Shown in pieces: positions 40,669-51,969 of a stretch of DNA of 64,000 bases (positions are counted from its first letter, which is position 1; the number at the start of each line of letters is the position of its first letter). A model generated the notes under the pieces. The model had not been told where the DNA came from. It did no database searches and saw only the letters and a program-made list of their open reading frames with translations. The translations under genes were made by a program, and so were the position numbers. This stretch comes from Semisulcospira habei (taxonomy: Eukaryota > Mollusca > Gastropoda > Semisulcospiridae), in contig BTPG01000004.1 in NCBI GenBank assembly GCA_036245525.1, positions 157,132,158 through 157,196,157 on the forward strand. The letters are read 5' to 3'.

Positions 40669-41040
40669 GGGCAGGAAACAACCAGTAAACCTACTGGTTG
40701 GGTTAGATGTTGTCTTACATGTTTGACAAGTGAGAGTCACGGGAATAAAACGCCTCCGTTATTTTTGCCCGACTGACAGAAAAGTGTGGTTCAGTGTATA
40801 AGCGTGAGGACGTAGTGTGGAGTTCAGCGTGAGACTGAGGTGTGATAGTGAGAGCGTGTGGCCGGGCGCGCTGTTCTGACAAAACCTCGCCCAAGTTCTG
40901 GTCCGGAACTCTGGCCATCCATTAATTGGCTGAGAGGGGCGATGATGTCAGAACAGGGGCGCACTGGTGGGAAGGAGAGAGTGAGGTCGGGGAAAGGGGA
41001 GGGAGAGGGGGGGGGGGGCATGAGAGTGACTGGAGTTTAA
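40669..41040 (+). repeat. Split direct repeat B2
   Basis: 372-bp copy of B1, forming the element's right end at the LINE A junction. Confidence 0.93.
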
Positions 41041-41648
41041 AACACAATCATAGGCAGGATTGTCTGGATGGGCCTTCAGCTTCAGAACGTAGCTGAGCAT
41101 GAGGCGGATGCGGCGGAGCCTGAGAGAAGGCTCCCCTGCCTCTGCATACAGACTAGGAACTGGAGATGTCCTAAAGGCTCCCAGACATACGCGCAGACCT
41201 TGATGGTGAATTGTGTTCAGACGCTGTAGAACAGACTTTGAAGCCGAGCCATATACAATAGAGCCGTAATCCAGTTTGGACCGAACAAGGGCCCGGTACA
41301 GTCGAAGTAAGACAATGCGGTCTGCACTCCAGTCAGTACGACCAACGACACGAAGAATGTCGAGGGCCTTCCGACAAGAGGTTCTAAGGTAGTTAACATG
41401 GTTGCAGAAGGTCAATCTTTTGTCAAAGATGACCCCCAAAAACGTTGCCTCTTCGGCCAACTTAATTGGCACTCCAGCAATTTTCAGGCTAGGTTTTGGA
41501 AAAAATTTCGTCTGGTTAGTACAATACACGCACTGTCTTGGAGGGCGAGAACCTGAATCCATTGAGAGACACCCACCCCTGGATGCGGTCAACGCACAGC
41601 TGCAAGCGCCTCTCAAGGGACGCAAGTCCTCGACCTCGTGCACACAAA

Positions 41649-41692
41649 ATAGTTATTTGGGTTTAACGCCGAGCAGGCGACTAAGGCCATCA
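41649..41692 (-). repeat. 44-bp LINE A/SINE tail inserted with 12-bp TSD
   Basis: Flanked by CGTGCACACAAA at 41637-41648 and 41693-41704. The insert is only the last ~44 bp of the family A 3' end (TAGTTATTTGGGTTTAACGC...), placed in the RT of LINE A copy 4. Confidence 0.92.
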
Positions 41693-44554
41693 CGTGCACA
41701 CAAAGCAAAGTCGTCCACAAACAAAGAGCATTCAGAATCATCCTTGACAGCCTTTACAATGTTATTTATTTTAATGCTAAATAAAACAGGAGATAGAATA
41801 CTGCCCTGCGGGACACCCATCTCCTGTTCAAAGGAGTCAGAGAGGGTGGAGCCTACACGGACATGGAACGACCTGTTGGACAAAAAATTGTGAATAAAAA
41901 CGGGCAGATGCCCTTTAAAACCCATGTCCGACAAATCAGACATTATACCATGCTTCCAGGTAGTGTCATATGCCTTTTCAAGATCAAAGAAAATTGCATA
42001 GACATGCTGCTTGTTGACAAAAGCATCTCGGATAAAAGACTCAAAGCGAACTAGATGGTCAGTTGTACTACGGAAGCGCCGGAAACCGCACTGGAGGTCT
42101 GTGATGAGACACTGTGACTCAAGATGCCACACCAGTCGGGCGTTGACCAAGCGTTCCATAGTTTTACATAAACATGATGTCAAAGCTATTGGCCGGTAGT
42201 TTCCCGGGTCGGAAGGATCCTTCCCCGCCTTGGGAATTGGCACAACTACAGCCTGGCGCCAAGATGGCGGAAAAAAACGGTTATCCAGGTATGGTTAAAG
42301 GCCTTGAGAAGTACAAGGAGTGAATCCTCAGGCAGATGTGTTAGGAGCTGATAGTGGGTGGTATCTAATCCAGCAGCAGAGTCAGTACATTTCTGCATGG
42401 CTTGCAATTCTGAAAACGTAAAAGGGGCATTATAGTCTTCGAGTTATCCGATATAAAATCACAAGTACAAGATTCTCGCTTCTCCTTCTCTCTCTGGAAG
42501 AAAGGTAATAATGCTCTGTTGAAGAATTATGGGCAATGGTGGAGGCAAGCAAATTGGCCACAGCCTTTTTATCTGTGACCAAACTGGCACCATCCCTAAG
42601 ATGGCCGACAGAAGCCGAGCCACCCCTGCCCCTAAATCTTCGAACAGCCTTCCAGACTTTTTGGGATGGAGTCCTAGAAGATAAAGATGAGACGAAGCGT
42701 CTCCAGGAAGCACGGCGTTCGCGTTTTAAAATGTAACGGGCTTTCGCCCGCTGTCTTTTAAATGTTAAAATATTTGCTTGCGACGGATTACGAAAAGCAC
42801 GTCGCTGAGCAGATTTGCACATTGTTTGGGCCTTGCGGCACACTTCATTGAACCATGGTACTCTCGGCTTCCGAGGGATTGATGTGGAAGCTCCAGGGAT
42901 GGCCTCACCTGCAACCTCCAACAAAATAGAAGTAAAACAAGAAACAGGTTCTTCAGCTGACATGACCACCTCCTCTGTAAGACGAGACTGACAGAGAGAG
43001 GCGAACAGAGACCAGTTAGCTTTCTTGAGATTCCAGCGCCCCACCGGCGAATCCTCCCCACAGCTGACCGATGACAGGATTACTGGGAAGTGGTCACTAC
43101 CACACAGGTCGTCGTGAACCTTCCAGTCAAAGTCCAGCATGAGAGAAGGATCACACACAGTGAGGTCTACAACAAAACTAGATCCTGAACCTGGGTTAGA
43201 GTATGTAGGTGAGCCATCGTTAAAGACACATAGGTTAAGTTAAGAAAAAACATCTTCTAACATCTGACCTCTGCCATCATAGTGGTCACTACCCCAAATG
43301 TGAGCGTGACCGTTAAAATCCCCCATGAAAATAAAGGGAGGGAGCAGTTGATCTACTAAGTTTAAAATATCATTGCTACAGACCCGCAGTGATGGTGGCA
43401 GGTAAATACTGCATATGGTTATGGTCTTCTTTAAGGTAACCGGAGCTGCGACAACCTGAAGACAGGTGTCGATGCTAACGGGGCTACATACAATTTGGCT
43501 ACTAATGAGAAGAGCCGCTCCACCCGAGCTCCTCTCCGAATCAGAGGCTTTATGTATAACATTAAAACCATTAAAAGACACAGGGTCAGAAGTCTTCAGG
43601 TAAGTCTCCTGAAGAGATATTACTGAGGGGTTATACAACTTGACTAAAAGACGTAATTCCTCAAAGTTAGCTTGAAAACCACGACAATTCCACTGAAGCA
43701 AAGAGTCCACGATTAAGCCTTATCTGGGGGTAAGGAGTTTTTCCCACTTTTTCCTTTACCTTGGAAGGAGTTGAAGAAACAGAGCGGTCCCATAGATTTC
43801 TTAGACCTCTGGTCCTGGGCAGCGTTCCTGCCGCTAGAGTTAGCGGCCTTAGAAGGCTGCCCAGAGCCAGAAGCCTTTGGAGTTGACTGACTAACAGGTT
43901 TGGGTGGGGGCTGAGGACCGGCAGTGTCCGCCTTCTGCGTTCACTGGCTCCTCTTCACCACCGGAGGAGGGTTACTCTCCAGGGGCGAGATGTGCCGAGG
44001 CTCCGCCCCCAACCAAGAAGTTCGGGTCTAACATGAAAAGTCTTTGGTGGGGCGCTTGGCTGCCACCGCAGCGCTGAAAGTATATACTGAGGTATTAGAG
44101 GTTGGGGCCGCCGCAGCTGCACCAGGGCCTTCAACCAGGTTTTTGGCATCCAGAAAGTACAGCCCCTTCTCCACACGCACCTGCTGAATCTTGCACTCGG
44201 ATATCCAAAGAGGGCATTTCTTATCCGAAGCAATATGCACCCCCTGGCAATTCGCACACAGGGGGTGGCTGTGCAGGACTCAGCAGAGTGTCCAGGTCTA
44301 GTGCAACGGGCGCATGAAGCCTCTGCCTGACGGCATGTCTTCTGCCCATAGCCATACTTTTGGCACTTAAAGCACCGGAGGGGGAGAGGGACGTACTTTT
44401 TCACTCTCAAGGAGTAGTAACCTCCCCAGATGGTAGTAGGAGGGGTGGGGGTGCCAAACGTCAGGATGATGGTAGGGAGACGGATCTCCCCACCACCTCG
44501 CTTGGAAGCGAAGCGCCTGACGTAAGTCACCCCCTGAGACTTAAGGTTTCGTGC

Positions 44555-47500
44555 CTTGGCTTGACTTCGCGAACGAAGATTTTATAGGAGTTGCCCACGA
44601 CGTCTGCAGGCTTGTTCGTGGCTGCGGAGGCCAATCCGAGACAGGCAGGTTCGACCGCAGTGGCTGCAGGGGAATGTCTGGCCAGGGTTCTGAGTTGCGG
44701 CATCTCTGTTTTTTCTCCTGAGCCGATTGTCCTTAAGGCTAGCTCTGCGAGAGTCCTCAAAGGAGACAGCTGCCTTGTAAATGGTGGAGCGCCAGGTGTC
44801 ACGGTCCGCAGCAAGCGAAGACCACTGGTGGTGGTCGATTTGGCAGGCACTAAGTGACTTCTTGAGACAGTCTTTGTATCTCTTCTTTGGTGCCCCTCTG
44901 TCACGGTGTCCAGTAGCAAGCTCGCCGAACAGGGTGATCTTTGGTAGGCGATGATCCTCCATCCTGGAGACATGCCCCGCCCAGCGGAGCTGTGTCCGCA
45001 GCAGCAAAGCCTCGATGCTCACAGTTTCAGCCTGTTCAAGGACCTCGACGTTGGTGACATAGTCACTCCAGTGAATGCCCAGGATGGTACGCAGGCAGCG
45101 CTGGTGGAAGCGTTCGAGGAGTAGTAGTTGGCTGCGGTAGAGGGCCCAGGACTCGGAACCATACAGCAGGGTGGTGAGGACCACAGCTCTGTACACGCTG
45201 ATCTTTGTGCCTGTTTTCAGCTGTTGATTGTGCCACACCCGCTTGAAAAGTCGCCCGAAAGCACTGTTCGCTTTTGCCAGCCTGCTGTCAAGCTCCTTGT
45301 CCAGCTTGGCGTCCGACGTGATAATGCAGCCAAGGTAAGTAAACTGGTGCACTGACTTTAGTTCAGACTCGCCAATGGTGATGTGAGGAGGGCGATACAC
45401 TGTCTTGGGTGCCGGCTGATGGAGGACCTCTGTCTTTTTCAGACTGACCTCGAGTCCAAAGAGCTGGGCAGCATCTGCGAAGCAAGACGTGATGCGCTGC
45501 AGGGCTCTCTCTGTGTGTGCAACGAGGGCAGCATCATCAGCAAAAAGCAGCTCACGAATCAGTTGGTCTAGGGTTTTCGTGTGGGCCTGCAGTCGTCTGA
45601 GGTTGAACAGGCTGCCATCGAGACGATACATGATGTACACTGCATCGTCATCATCGAGGTCCACTGTGGCCTGCTTCAACATCATGCTAAAAACGATGGT
45701 GAAGAGGGTCGGTGCCAGCACGCAGCCCTGCTTTACGCCGTTGAGAATAGGGAATGGTTCTGAGAGGTCATTGTTGAGTCTGACCTGGCCTTGCTGGTCC
45801 TCGTGTAGCTGGACAATCATGTTGAGGAACTTTGGGGGACAGCCAAGTCGCTCCAGGATCTGCCACATGCCTTGCCTGCTCACAGTGTCGAACGCTTTTG
45901 TTAGGTCGACAAATGTTACGTACAGCCCTTTGTTCTGCTCGCGGCACTTCTCCTGTAGCTGTCTCAGCACAAAGACCATATCGGTGGTGCTCCTGTTTGC
46001 TCTGAAGCCACACTGGCCCTCTGGGAGTTGGTCTTCAGCGATGGCAGGTACCAGCCGATTCAGGAGCAGCCTTGCAAGGATTTTCCCAGCAATGGACAGC
46101 AGGGTAATTCCCCGATAGTTGGAACAGTCAGACTTCTCGCCTTTGTTCTTGTACAGGGTGATAACGACTGCGCCACGGAGATCTTTTGGTAGTGTTCCTT
46201 CCTCCCAGCAGCAGAGAAAGAGGTCATGGAGCTTGTTGTGCAGTGCTGTGCCTCCATGTTTCCAGATCTCTGGCGGTATTCCATCAATGCTTGCTGCTTT
46301 GCCACTCTTGAGCTGGTGGATGGCTGTGAGGGTCTCTTCAGCGGTGGGCGGTTCGTCCAATTCAACCTTTACTGGGAGTTGTGGGATTTGTAGGATGACT
46401 GCTTCTTGAACAGTGCGCTCAGCGCTGAAGAGGCTCTGAAAGTATTCCGACCAGCGGTTCAAGATGGAGGTATTATCTGTGAGGAGTGCCTGGCCTTTCG
46501 CGCTTCGCAGGGGACTTTGTACCAGGTGCCTGGGGCCATACACTGCTTTCAGTGCTTCGTAGAAGCCCCTGTAGACACCATTGTCAGCACAAAGCTGGGT
46601 CCTCTGTGCAAGTCTGGTCCACCACTCATTCTGGAGATCTCTGAGCTTGCGCTGGAGACTGCTGCAGACGAGGCGGAAGGCAGACTTCTTCACAGGGCAG
46701 GAAGGCTGGGCTAGGTGGGCCTGATGGGCGGCTCTTTTTTTTTTGCTAGGTGTTCCTGGATCTCTACATCGTTTTCGTCAAACCAGTCTTTGTTCTTCTT
46801 TCTGGCGAAACCCAAGACTTCTGCAGAGGATTTTGCAATAGCAGTTTTCAGTTGTTCCCAAAGTGTTTCAGGGGAGGAGTCTACTGGGTCCGCTGTGTCT
46901 TTGAGCCTGCGCTGTAAATCTGTCTGAAAGGCAGCTTTCACATCGTCACACTGAAGGCTGGAACATCAAGCTTTTTCTTGGGGGGCCCCCATTTCTTGGG
47001 TTTTGGCTTGAAGTGGAGCCTGAGTTTGCAGCGGACAAGGCGGTGGTCAGTGTGGCACTCTGCGCTGGGCATCACTCTGGTGAGGAGGACGTCACTGCGG
47101 TCCCTCTGACGCACTAGGACATAGTCGATAAGGTGCCAGTGCTTGGAGCGAGGATGCATCTAGGTGGTCTTTCGACTGTCCTTTTGCTGAAAAGTAGTGT
47201 TGGTGATGACCAGTTGCTGCTCCGCACAGAACTCCAATAGTAGGCGGCCATTGTCATTGCAGTTCCCCACGCCATGCTTGCCGAGGACTCCTTTCCAGGC
47301 TTCAGAGTCCTGGCCCACTCTGGCGTTGACGTCGCCAAGGATGATGACTTTGTCGTCTGCAGGGGTACTCTGTAGGAGGCTGCGCAGGTCAGTGTAAAAC
47401 TTGTCCTTTTCAGCAGGCTCTGCCAGGAGGGTTGGGGAGTACACACTGAGAAGGGTGACGTGCTGCTGGTGTCTCAGTGGGAGGCGCATGGACATGATGC

Positions 47501-48489
47501 GGTCTGAGTGGCCCGTTGGTAGGTTTTCCAGCTTAGTCGCAATGGATGTCTTGACCATGAAACCCACGCCTGAAAGCCGTCTTTCTGATGCAGGCCTGCC
47601 TGACCAGTAGAGGGTGTACCCAGCACAAAGTTCTTGGAGGCTGCCTTCGTCCGGAAGGCGTACTTCGCTGAGCGCGACGATGTCGATGTTTAACCTCCGC
47701 AATTCATGGGCAATGAGGGCGGAGCGACGTTCAGGGCGTCCGCTGTCTGCTTTGTCGAGCATGGTTCGGACGTTCCAGCATGCTACGTTGAGTCCGGTCG
47801 TGGTCGTCATGAGAGTGGATCCGTTATTCTTTCTTGTTTTTTGACCGCAGGAGAAGATGCCCGTTGACCGCGGCTAGCCAACTGGGGTTGCGAGGGGACG
47901 AGCTTTGGTTAGGCCAGCTTTTCTAGGCCCCTCTCCGTGTGGAGCAAGCAGTGCTGTCCCTAGAGAAGACTGCTTGGTCGTTTAGGGTGTGCCGAGTGAT
48001 GTTGTCATCCCCAGGTCAACATCAAGCGACCAATATCCTGAACCGCCTGCATGCAGGTTTGAGACTGCGGCTTCCAGTGACATCTTTCACCTGCCGTTTC
48101 GCCCCTCGCCCGTCGCTACAGGACTTGGAATGGTCAGTGTCATGGTCCGTGGACGTTTCCTAAAGCCTGCGCGGTGGAGCTTTTTGGTGGAGTGCAGTGT
48201 GCGCAGTACTGGCCCCACACTTTAAACCCTTGGTTCATCTGCCATGGCCTAGCAAGCTGGGACGATGGCATCGAGGTCCTCGGGTCGTAGGTTTTATATC
48301 AGACTGTCCTTGTCCTAGTCTCTGGCTCAAAAGCCTTCCCCGGAGACACGGGGGCTTTGATGTCAGGGGTTTCCTCCCTTAGCCTTTCCGCAGCCACGCG
48401 GCCAGGCCTGCAAGGCAGCAGGCGACTCGTGGAGGGCGGGGTCGTCTATGTCCCGTGCAGATGTGAACATCTGCCCACTGCCCATACTT
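44555..48489 (-). mobile_element. LINE B copy 2
   Basis: About 3.9 kb, inserted in ORF1 of LINE A copy 4. The 3' end CTTGGCTTGACTTCGCG (plus strand) adjoins six filler bases, TCGTGC, at 44549-44554. I see no clear TSD. The 5' UTR is longer than in copy 1. Confidence 0.88.
44582..47810 (-). pseudogene. LINE B ORF with one nonsense and two frameshifts
   Basis: Colinear with 35307-38538. From the start at 47810 it reads to TAG at 47160-47162, where copy 1 has TGG (Trp). A one-base deletion near 46965 (DVPAF versus DVASLQ) and a one-base change in an A run near 46735-46745 shift the frame twice more. The remaining 703 codons (44582-46693) are open through RT (FADDAALVAHTERAL) to an in-frame zinc finger (FPCSHCGRTCLSRIGL). 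Confidence 0.88.
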
Positions 48490-49564
48490 CCATACAAGTT
48501 CATCTTCTGACAGTTCTGCCAAAGCTTGATATTTGATTACGCCTCTTGACGAATTCATAGTCTTGTGGGTTGTGACCTCCACCGTAGTGTCTCCGATGGA
48601 AGAGAGCCTCAGTAGCCCGCTGGAGTGTGCCCGGGTACGGCACTCCACCAGCAAGTCACCAGACCTGAGGCGCTGGGCGTCAGGCCTGCCAACACGGCTC
48701 CTGAGGGTCTCCCCCACCAGAAAAGGATGCAGCTTGATAACTGGTTTCACCTTCACCTTGCTATGGACAATGAGGAAGCGAGGCCATACGGCCGACGCCT
48801 GAGGCGTCGCTTCCTCACAGTCCGAGTCACTGTCATGTTCAATGTGGGTGGCTATGTGCCGCTTCTGTGCAAGTTTGGTTTTTTTTTGTTTTTTCCATAT
48901 TATATTAGTAGAGATATTCATCCCCCGGGGGTCCCCGCCCGCCACCGAGCCCAACAAAGGAAAGTGCAATTGTCGGCGGGTCTCCAGCCGACGCACAATG
49001 GAGACTGCCCGAAAGATATACTCAAGGGGGTAAGCCCGATTGAACCGTTTGAGCCACCGCCTTCTATCACACCGTTGAATGCAAGGGAATACTGGCGTAA
49101 AGCACCTAATCAGCAGCAGAGGCTATAGCATGGTGCTCAGCATAGCAACCCGCATGTCAACAGTGGGATTGGGCTCAACGTGACAAGAGCCGATTGACTA
49201 GGCCGGCCGTTTAGGTAGAAGTCAAGGCCGAAGTGGAGTGTTGGCACCAGTGAGCCGCAGCCGAAAGGTAACCTCAGCCACCAGGATCCTCTTCTCCCCC
49301 GACACGTAGTGTCTCCAAGCACGGCAAACACTTGGGATCCAAAGGACCAAAAGCTCACGCGTATTTTTAAGGACCAATCCAACATGGTACGACCTGGGTT
49401 AGCACAGCTCCTTAAAAACCGGACCAGTTAAAAAGACTGAACAACATATCTGCTGACATCAAGTCCTAATCCTGGACAAAGATGGCACCCGTCTGCTAGC
49501 CCACTCAGTCAGGGACTGAGGAGACTACCCACCCACGCCACGTGGAGGCCGGTGCCGAGTGGGC

Positions 49565-49990
49565 GTGACAGGGCGCGGGCACGTGGGGCCCCGCCAAGCT
49601 AAGGCGAGCATACGACGCATTATGTACATACAACAAAAATCAAGCATGTCACGACAGATACAGCATGAAGCAAGCGTCCGACACTACCAACGTAATGGCA
49701 ACAGGGCGTGGGCACGTGGGGCCCCGCCAAGCTAAGGCGAGCCTGCGACGCATTATGTACAACAAAAGTCAAGCATGTCACGACAGGTAAGGCATGAAGC
49801 AAGTGTCTGGCACAGCAACATTTATTAACGCAATGGTGACAGGGCGTCGGCACGAGGGGCCCCGCCAAGTTAAGCAAGCCATGGACGCATAACATATCCC
49901 GCAAAACATACAAGGTACAAGCCAGCAGGTAAGCGCCAATCTTGCCACACCAATCAGCGAAAGGTGAGTGAGAGCGGGCACGTGGGGCCC
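49565..49990. repeat. Tandem array, remaining units (127-140 bp each)
   Basis: Units start at about 49577, 49710, 49848 and 49975 with GGGCACGTGGGGCCCCGCCA-like sequence, and share AAGCATGTCACGACAG. The array continues the unit at 30770-30910, separated by LINE A copy 4. Confidence 0.82.
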
Positions 49991-50636
49991 CCGTCAAGCT
50001 AAGGGGAGATTTGGCGCGCAAAGTTACAAGGAAGCTGAAGACTGCCTTTGTTCCTGCTCGAACCGGCGCCCAGCCCGGGAGCCGGCCGGGGGCCAACGCA
50101 GCTACCTTACCTTTCCGCCGGAGCGGGGGAAGAAACGTCCATAACACCCACGGCCCGAAGACGGCGAAGTCCCCGCGAAGCTCACCTCGCAGCCCAACAA
50201 CCCAAGAAGCAGAAGAGGGCCGCCGCTAACGATGAGGGGACCACAGACCCACACAGGGCACAGGTAGGGCCGACGAAGTAGAAGCCAAGAAGTAGTCAAG
50301 AGTCCGGAAGACCGGCAAACCGGTTGAAATTTCCAAAGTCCGTAGGCTAGAGCAAACACGTCTGAACGGTGTGAGCCTAAGTAAACTGACTGGTTAGTCA
50401 CCTCGTGACTCGGAACCGGATGGGCAGTATTGGGAGACAACTCTCGGCCCCTCTCGGGGTTCCCCGAGTGCCTCCCAGGTTGTGTGGTAACACAACGGGT
50501 TCTTAGGTTAGAATTGATAAGTAGTAGACACTTCCATAAAGTCATGTCATCGGTTATGTTTTTGAAGAAACAAAGGACGCCTCACTGACCTTCCTTAGTC
50601 CAATGCTCAATCTATTCAACCCCAATGCCCTACAGC
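49991..50636. other. GC-rich sequence, no gene recognised
   Basis: Overlapping ORFs on both strands (the longest is 147 codons, minus strand, 50102-50545) show compositional bias and no recognisable domain. The minus-strand ORF ends near a possible donor (AAG|GTAAGG, ~50110), so an exon cannot be excluded. Confidence 0.3.
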
Positions 50637-50748
50637 AGGAGATGGATCGACCATGATAATTCAAGGGTAGTGCCAGATAAGCTTGACGCCGTCAGGCGCC
50701 AAGCTAATCTGGCACTAACCTTAAATTATCACGGTCATTCCATCTCCT
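50637..50748. repeat. Hairpin element, second member (~53-bp imperfect arms)
   Basis: AGGAGATGGATCGACC... pairs with ...ATTCCATCTCCT. The inner arms AGTGCCAGATAAGCTTGACG and GGCGCCAAGCTAATCTGGCA match the 25035-25108 hairpin. It shows the family can carry longer outer arms. Confidence 0.8.
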
Positions 50749-50808
50749 ACAACTCGCGTGTAGTCGCTTCATTTAGGAAAAGCGGCTGTGGGGTTAAACG
50801 AGTTAAAG

Positions 50809-50811
<3 letters not shown>

Positions 50812-50877
<66 letters not shown>
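50812..50877. repeat. (AC)n microsatellite
   Basis: About 33 AC units without interruption. Confidence 0.95.
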
Positions 50878-50881
<4 letters not shown>

Positions 50882-50904
50882 TGTATTAATCCCCTGAGTG
50901 TCAC

Positions 50905-50983
50905 AACTGACAACACCGTTTGGCGGAAAAGGCGCGCGTAACTACTGATGCGTCTTTTCCGTCCGCCAACCGGTGTGGTCAGT
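50905..50983. repeat. Imperfect inverted repeat beside the ErbB exon
   Basis: ACTGACAACACCGTTTGGCG pairs imperfectly with CGCCAACCGGTGTGGTCAGT around an ~12-bp loop, with a gap in one arm. It lies ~45 bp downstream (minus-strand sense) of the exon's splice donor. Confidence 0.65.
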
Positions 50984-51028
50984 AGACGCCATTTTGTTAA
51001 ATGACAAAGAATGGCAGTCTAGACCCAC

Positions 51029-51170
51029 TTGGACATTCTTTGACGCAGATATCTCCGAAGGCATACTTGATGTTTGGGTTCTTCACATTCATCATGACTC
51101 TGTTGTCGTAAATGGTCTCAGGGGGACAGTAGGGCACACATGCACCATCGTCCAGGAAGTTACGACAGGC
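51029..51170 (-). CDS. EGFR/ErbB-type receptor, furin-like cysteine-rich exon
   Basis: A 142-nt open exon between a strong acceptor (TTTTCTTTTTGCCCAG) and a GTGGGT donor. It starts in phase 0 (ACRNFLDDGACVPYCPPE) and continues with IYDNRVMMNVKNPNIKYAFG and ICVKECP. Spacing of CxxF...C...CPP..IY......NP..KY.FG..CVK.CP is the ErbB furin-like domain II signature. Insulin-receptor homologues share CRNF but not the NPxxKYxFG part. In the protein this rod domain contributes to receptor dimerisation outside the cell. It joins in frame to the exon at 53994-54115 (..DCL|ACRNF..). No stops or indels, so this looks like a maintained host gene. The following exon was not found. Confidence 0.88.
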
Positions 51171-51299
51171 CTGGGCAAAAAGAAAACATTGTACGTATGA
51201 TCATCACGTGCTCACGTTAAAAATCTCATTACCATTATTCGAAAAGAGAAGGCCCGTTAGAGCCGGTTGAATGGAAACATAAATATATGGCATGCACCA

Positions 51300-51660
51300 A
51301 AGTGCAGGTTTGCACAAAGTAGCGCTTTGACGCAGCATGCTTTCAAAGCTCCAGCTCCCATCCGTGCGGCGCCTTGAGCACCTTGAAATAGATTGGTATG
51401 TGCACTATACCATACCATACCATGATGATCATTTGCATCCATCGTGGGCAATGAGGACCACTGACATGATCCCTTCGCAATGTTGTGTCTGCAGAAGTGT
51501 CCGGAGATGGCTGGTGTGGCCAATCCAGGCACGGAGGTGCCTCCCACAGGTGGGACACACGTGAGATGGCGCAGCATTGAAGGTGCGTGCCGCTCAAGCT
51601 TTTCTTTGGAGATACTTTCTCTCTTTGGTTGTGCGTCTATCCTCAGCGCTTGTGGATTCC
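51300..51660 (-). mobile_element. Fragment of a LINE C-terminus with C2H2 finger (degenerate)
   Basis: A minus-strand frame near 51495-51580 reads HVCPTCGRHLRAWIGHTSHL, followed by MSVVLIAHDGC-like sequence. This resembles the finger and tail region at the end of many animal LINE ORFs. A competing 151-codon ORF in another frame (51257-51712) is probably a shadow. Confidence 0.45.
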
Positions 51661-51727
51661 CTGCGCTATGAGGTGTGATGAAGGGCTCATTTCTCCCAGG
51701 AGTTGGTACCACATCATACGTGATTAC

Positions 51728-51804
51728 TGACAGTCCAAGGGTGGTGCCAAAATTAGCCTACAGGCACCTAGCTACACAGGCAGGCACCATTCTCGAACTG
51801 TCAT
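51728..51804. repeat. Hairpin element, third member (degenerate)
   Basis: GACAGTCCAAGGGTGGTGCC pairs imperfectly with GGCACCATTCTCGAACTGTC. It matches the other members in CCAAGGGTGGTGCC. Confidence 0.7.
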
Positions 51805-51969
51805 GGTTAATCTGTCATCTGCACTTTTTTGTCAAGCTGTTTCAACAGGACATTCTTCTAATTTCGACCTAAAAGATTTAACCCAGGCAGTGAATGAAGC
51901 CGCGTATCCAGATGCAGCACGTCTCGAACATTTTATGGCTTTTGAGTAGCATTACGCGTCACATTTCAG

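Larger units (their letters stand above)
32601..41040 (+). mobile_element. Ngaro/PAT-like tyrosine-recombinase retrotransposon with split direct repeats
   Basis: 8440 bp, with terminal and internal repeats ordered A1 (32601-32920), coding region, B1 (39666-40037), A2 (40038-40357), spacer, B2 (40669-41040). B1 and A2 abut exactly. Removing 32601-41040 restores uninterrupted LINE A sequence (GGGTTAAA|AACAC) with no target duplication, as expected for tyrosine-recombinase integration. Coding remnants are a CCCH Gag-like protein, RT, RNase H and a tyrosine recombinase. A LINE B and a 53-bp retroposon tail are nested in it. Split repeats point to Ngaro or PAT rather than DIRS1. Confidence 0.92.
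31530..43710 (-). pseudogene. ORF2 of LINE A copy 4, split by insertions
   Basis: RNase H and C-terminal knuckle lie at 31530-32600, RT at 41041-42243 (FVDD box kept), and linker plus endonuclease at 42430-43710. The tyrosine-recombinase element splits it between RNase H and RT, and the 44-bp tail insertion shifts the frame near the FVDD box. Extra indels occur at about 42415-42445 and 43235-43245. The initiator is GTG at 43710 (GTGGACTCT). Confidence 0.88.
43728..48893 (-). pseudogene. ORF1 of LINE A copy 4, split by LINE B copy 2
   Basis: The C-terminal part (43728-44548) retains CFKCQKYGYGQKTC and the second knuckle but has deletions near 43781 and 43916. The N-terminal part lies at about 48490-48893 after LINE B copy 2, with acidic and Ser-rich sequence matching copy 1. 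Confidence 0.85.
30911..49564 (-). mobile_element. LINE A copy 4, full-length, expanded by nested insertions
   Basis: A single LINE A insertion bounded by the 14-bp TSD GTGACAGGGCGCGG (30897-30910 and 49565-49578). Its own sequence occupies 30911-31077, 31475-32600, 41041-41648, 41705-44548 and about 48490-49564. The gaps are filled by a 385-bp retroposon, a split-direct-repeat tyrosine-recombinase retrotransposon, a 44-bp LINE tail and LINE B copy 2. ORF1 additionally has a ~160-bp deletion (near 43781) and a smaller one (near 43916). LINE sequence resumes at the expected base after each insertion, except for a few filler bases at LINE B. Confidence 0.92.

Noticed and set aside
44591..46927. 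Plus-strand ORFs across LINE B copy 2
   Set aside because: Antisense shadows of the LINE B coding strand; their counterparts appear antisense to copy 1 at 36405-37991.
51257..51712. 151-codon minus-strand protein
   Set aside because: Another frame of the same strand carries a recognisable LINE zinc finger, so this is probably a shadow ORF.
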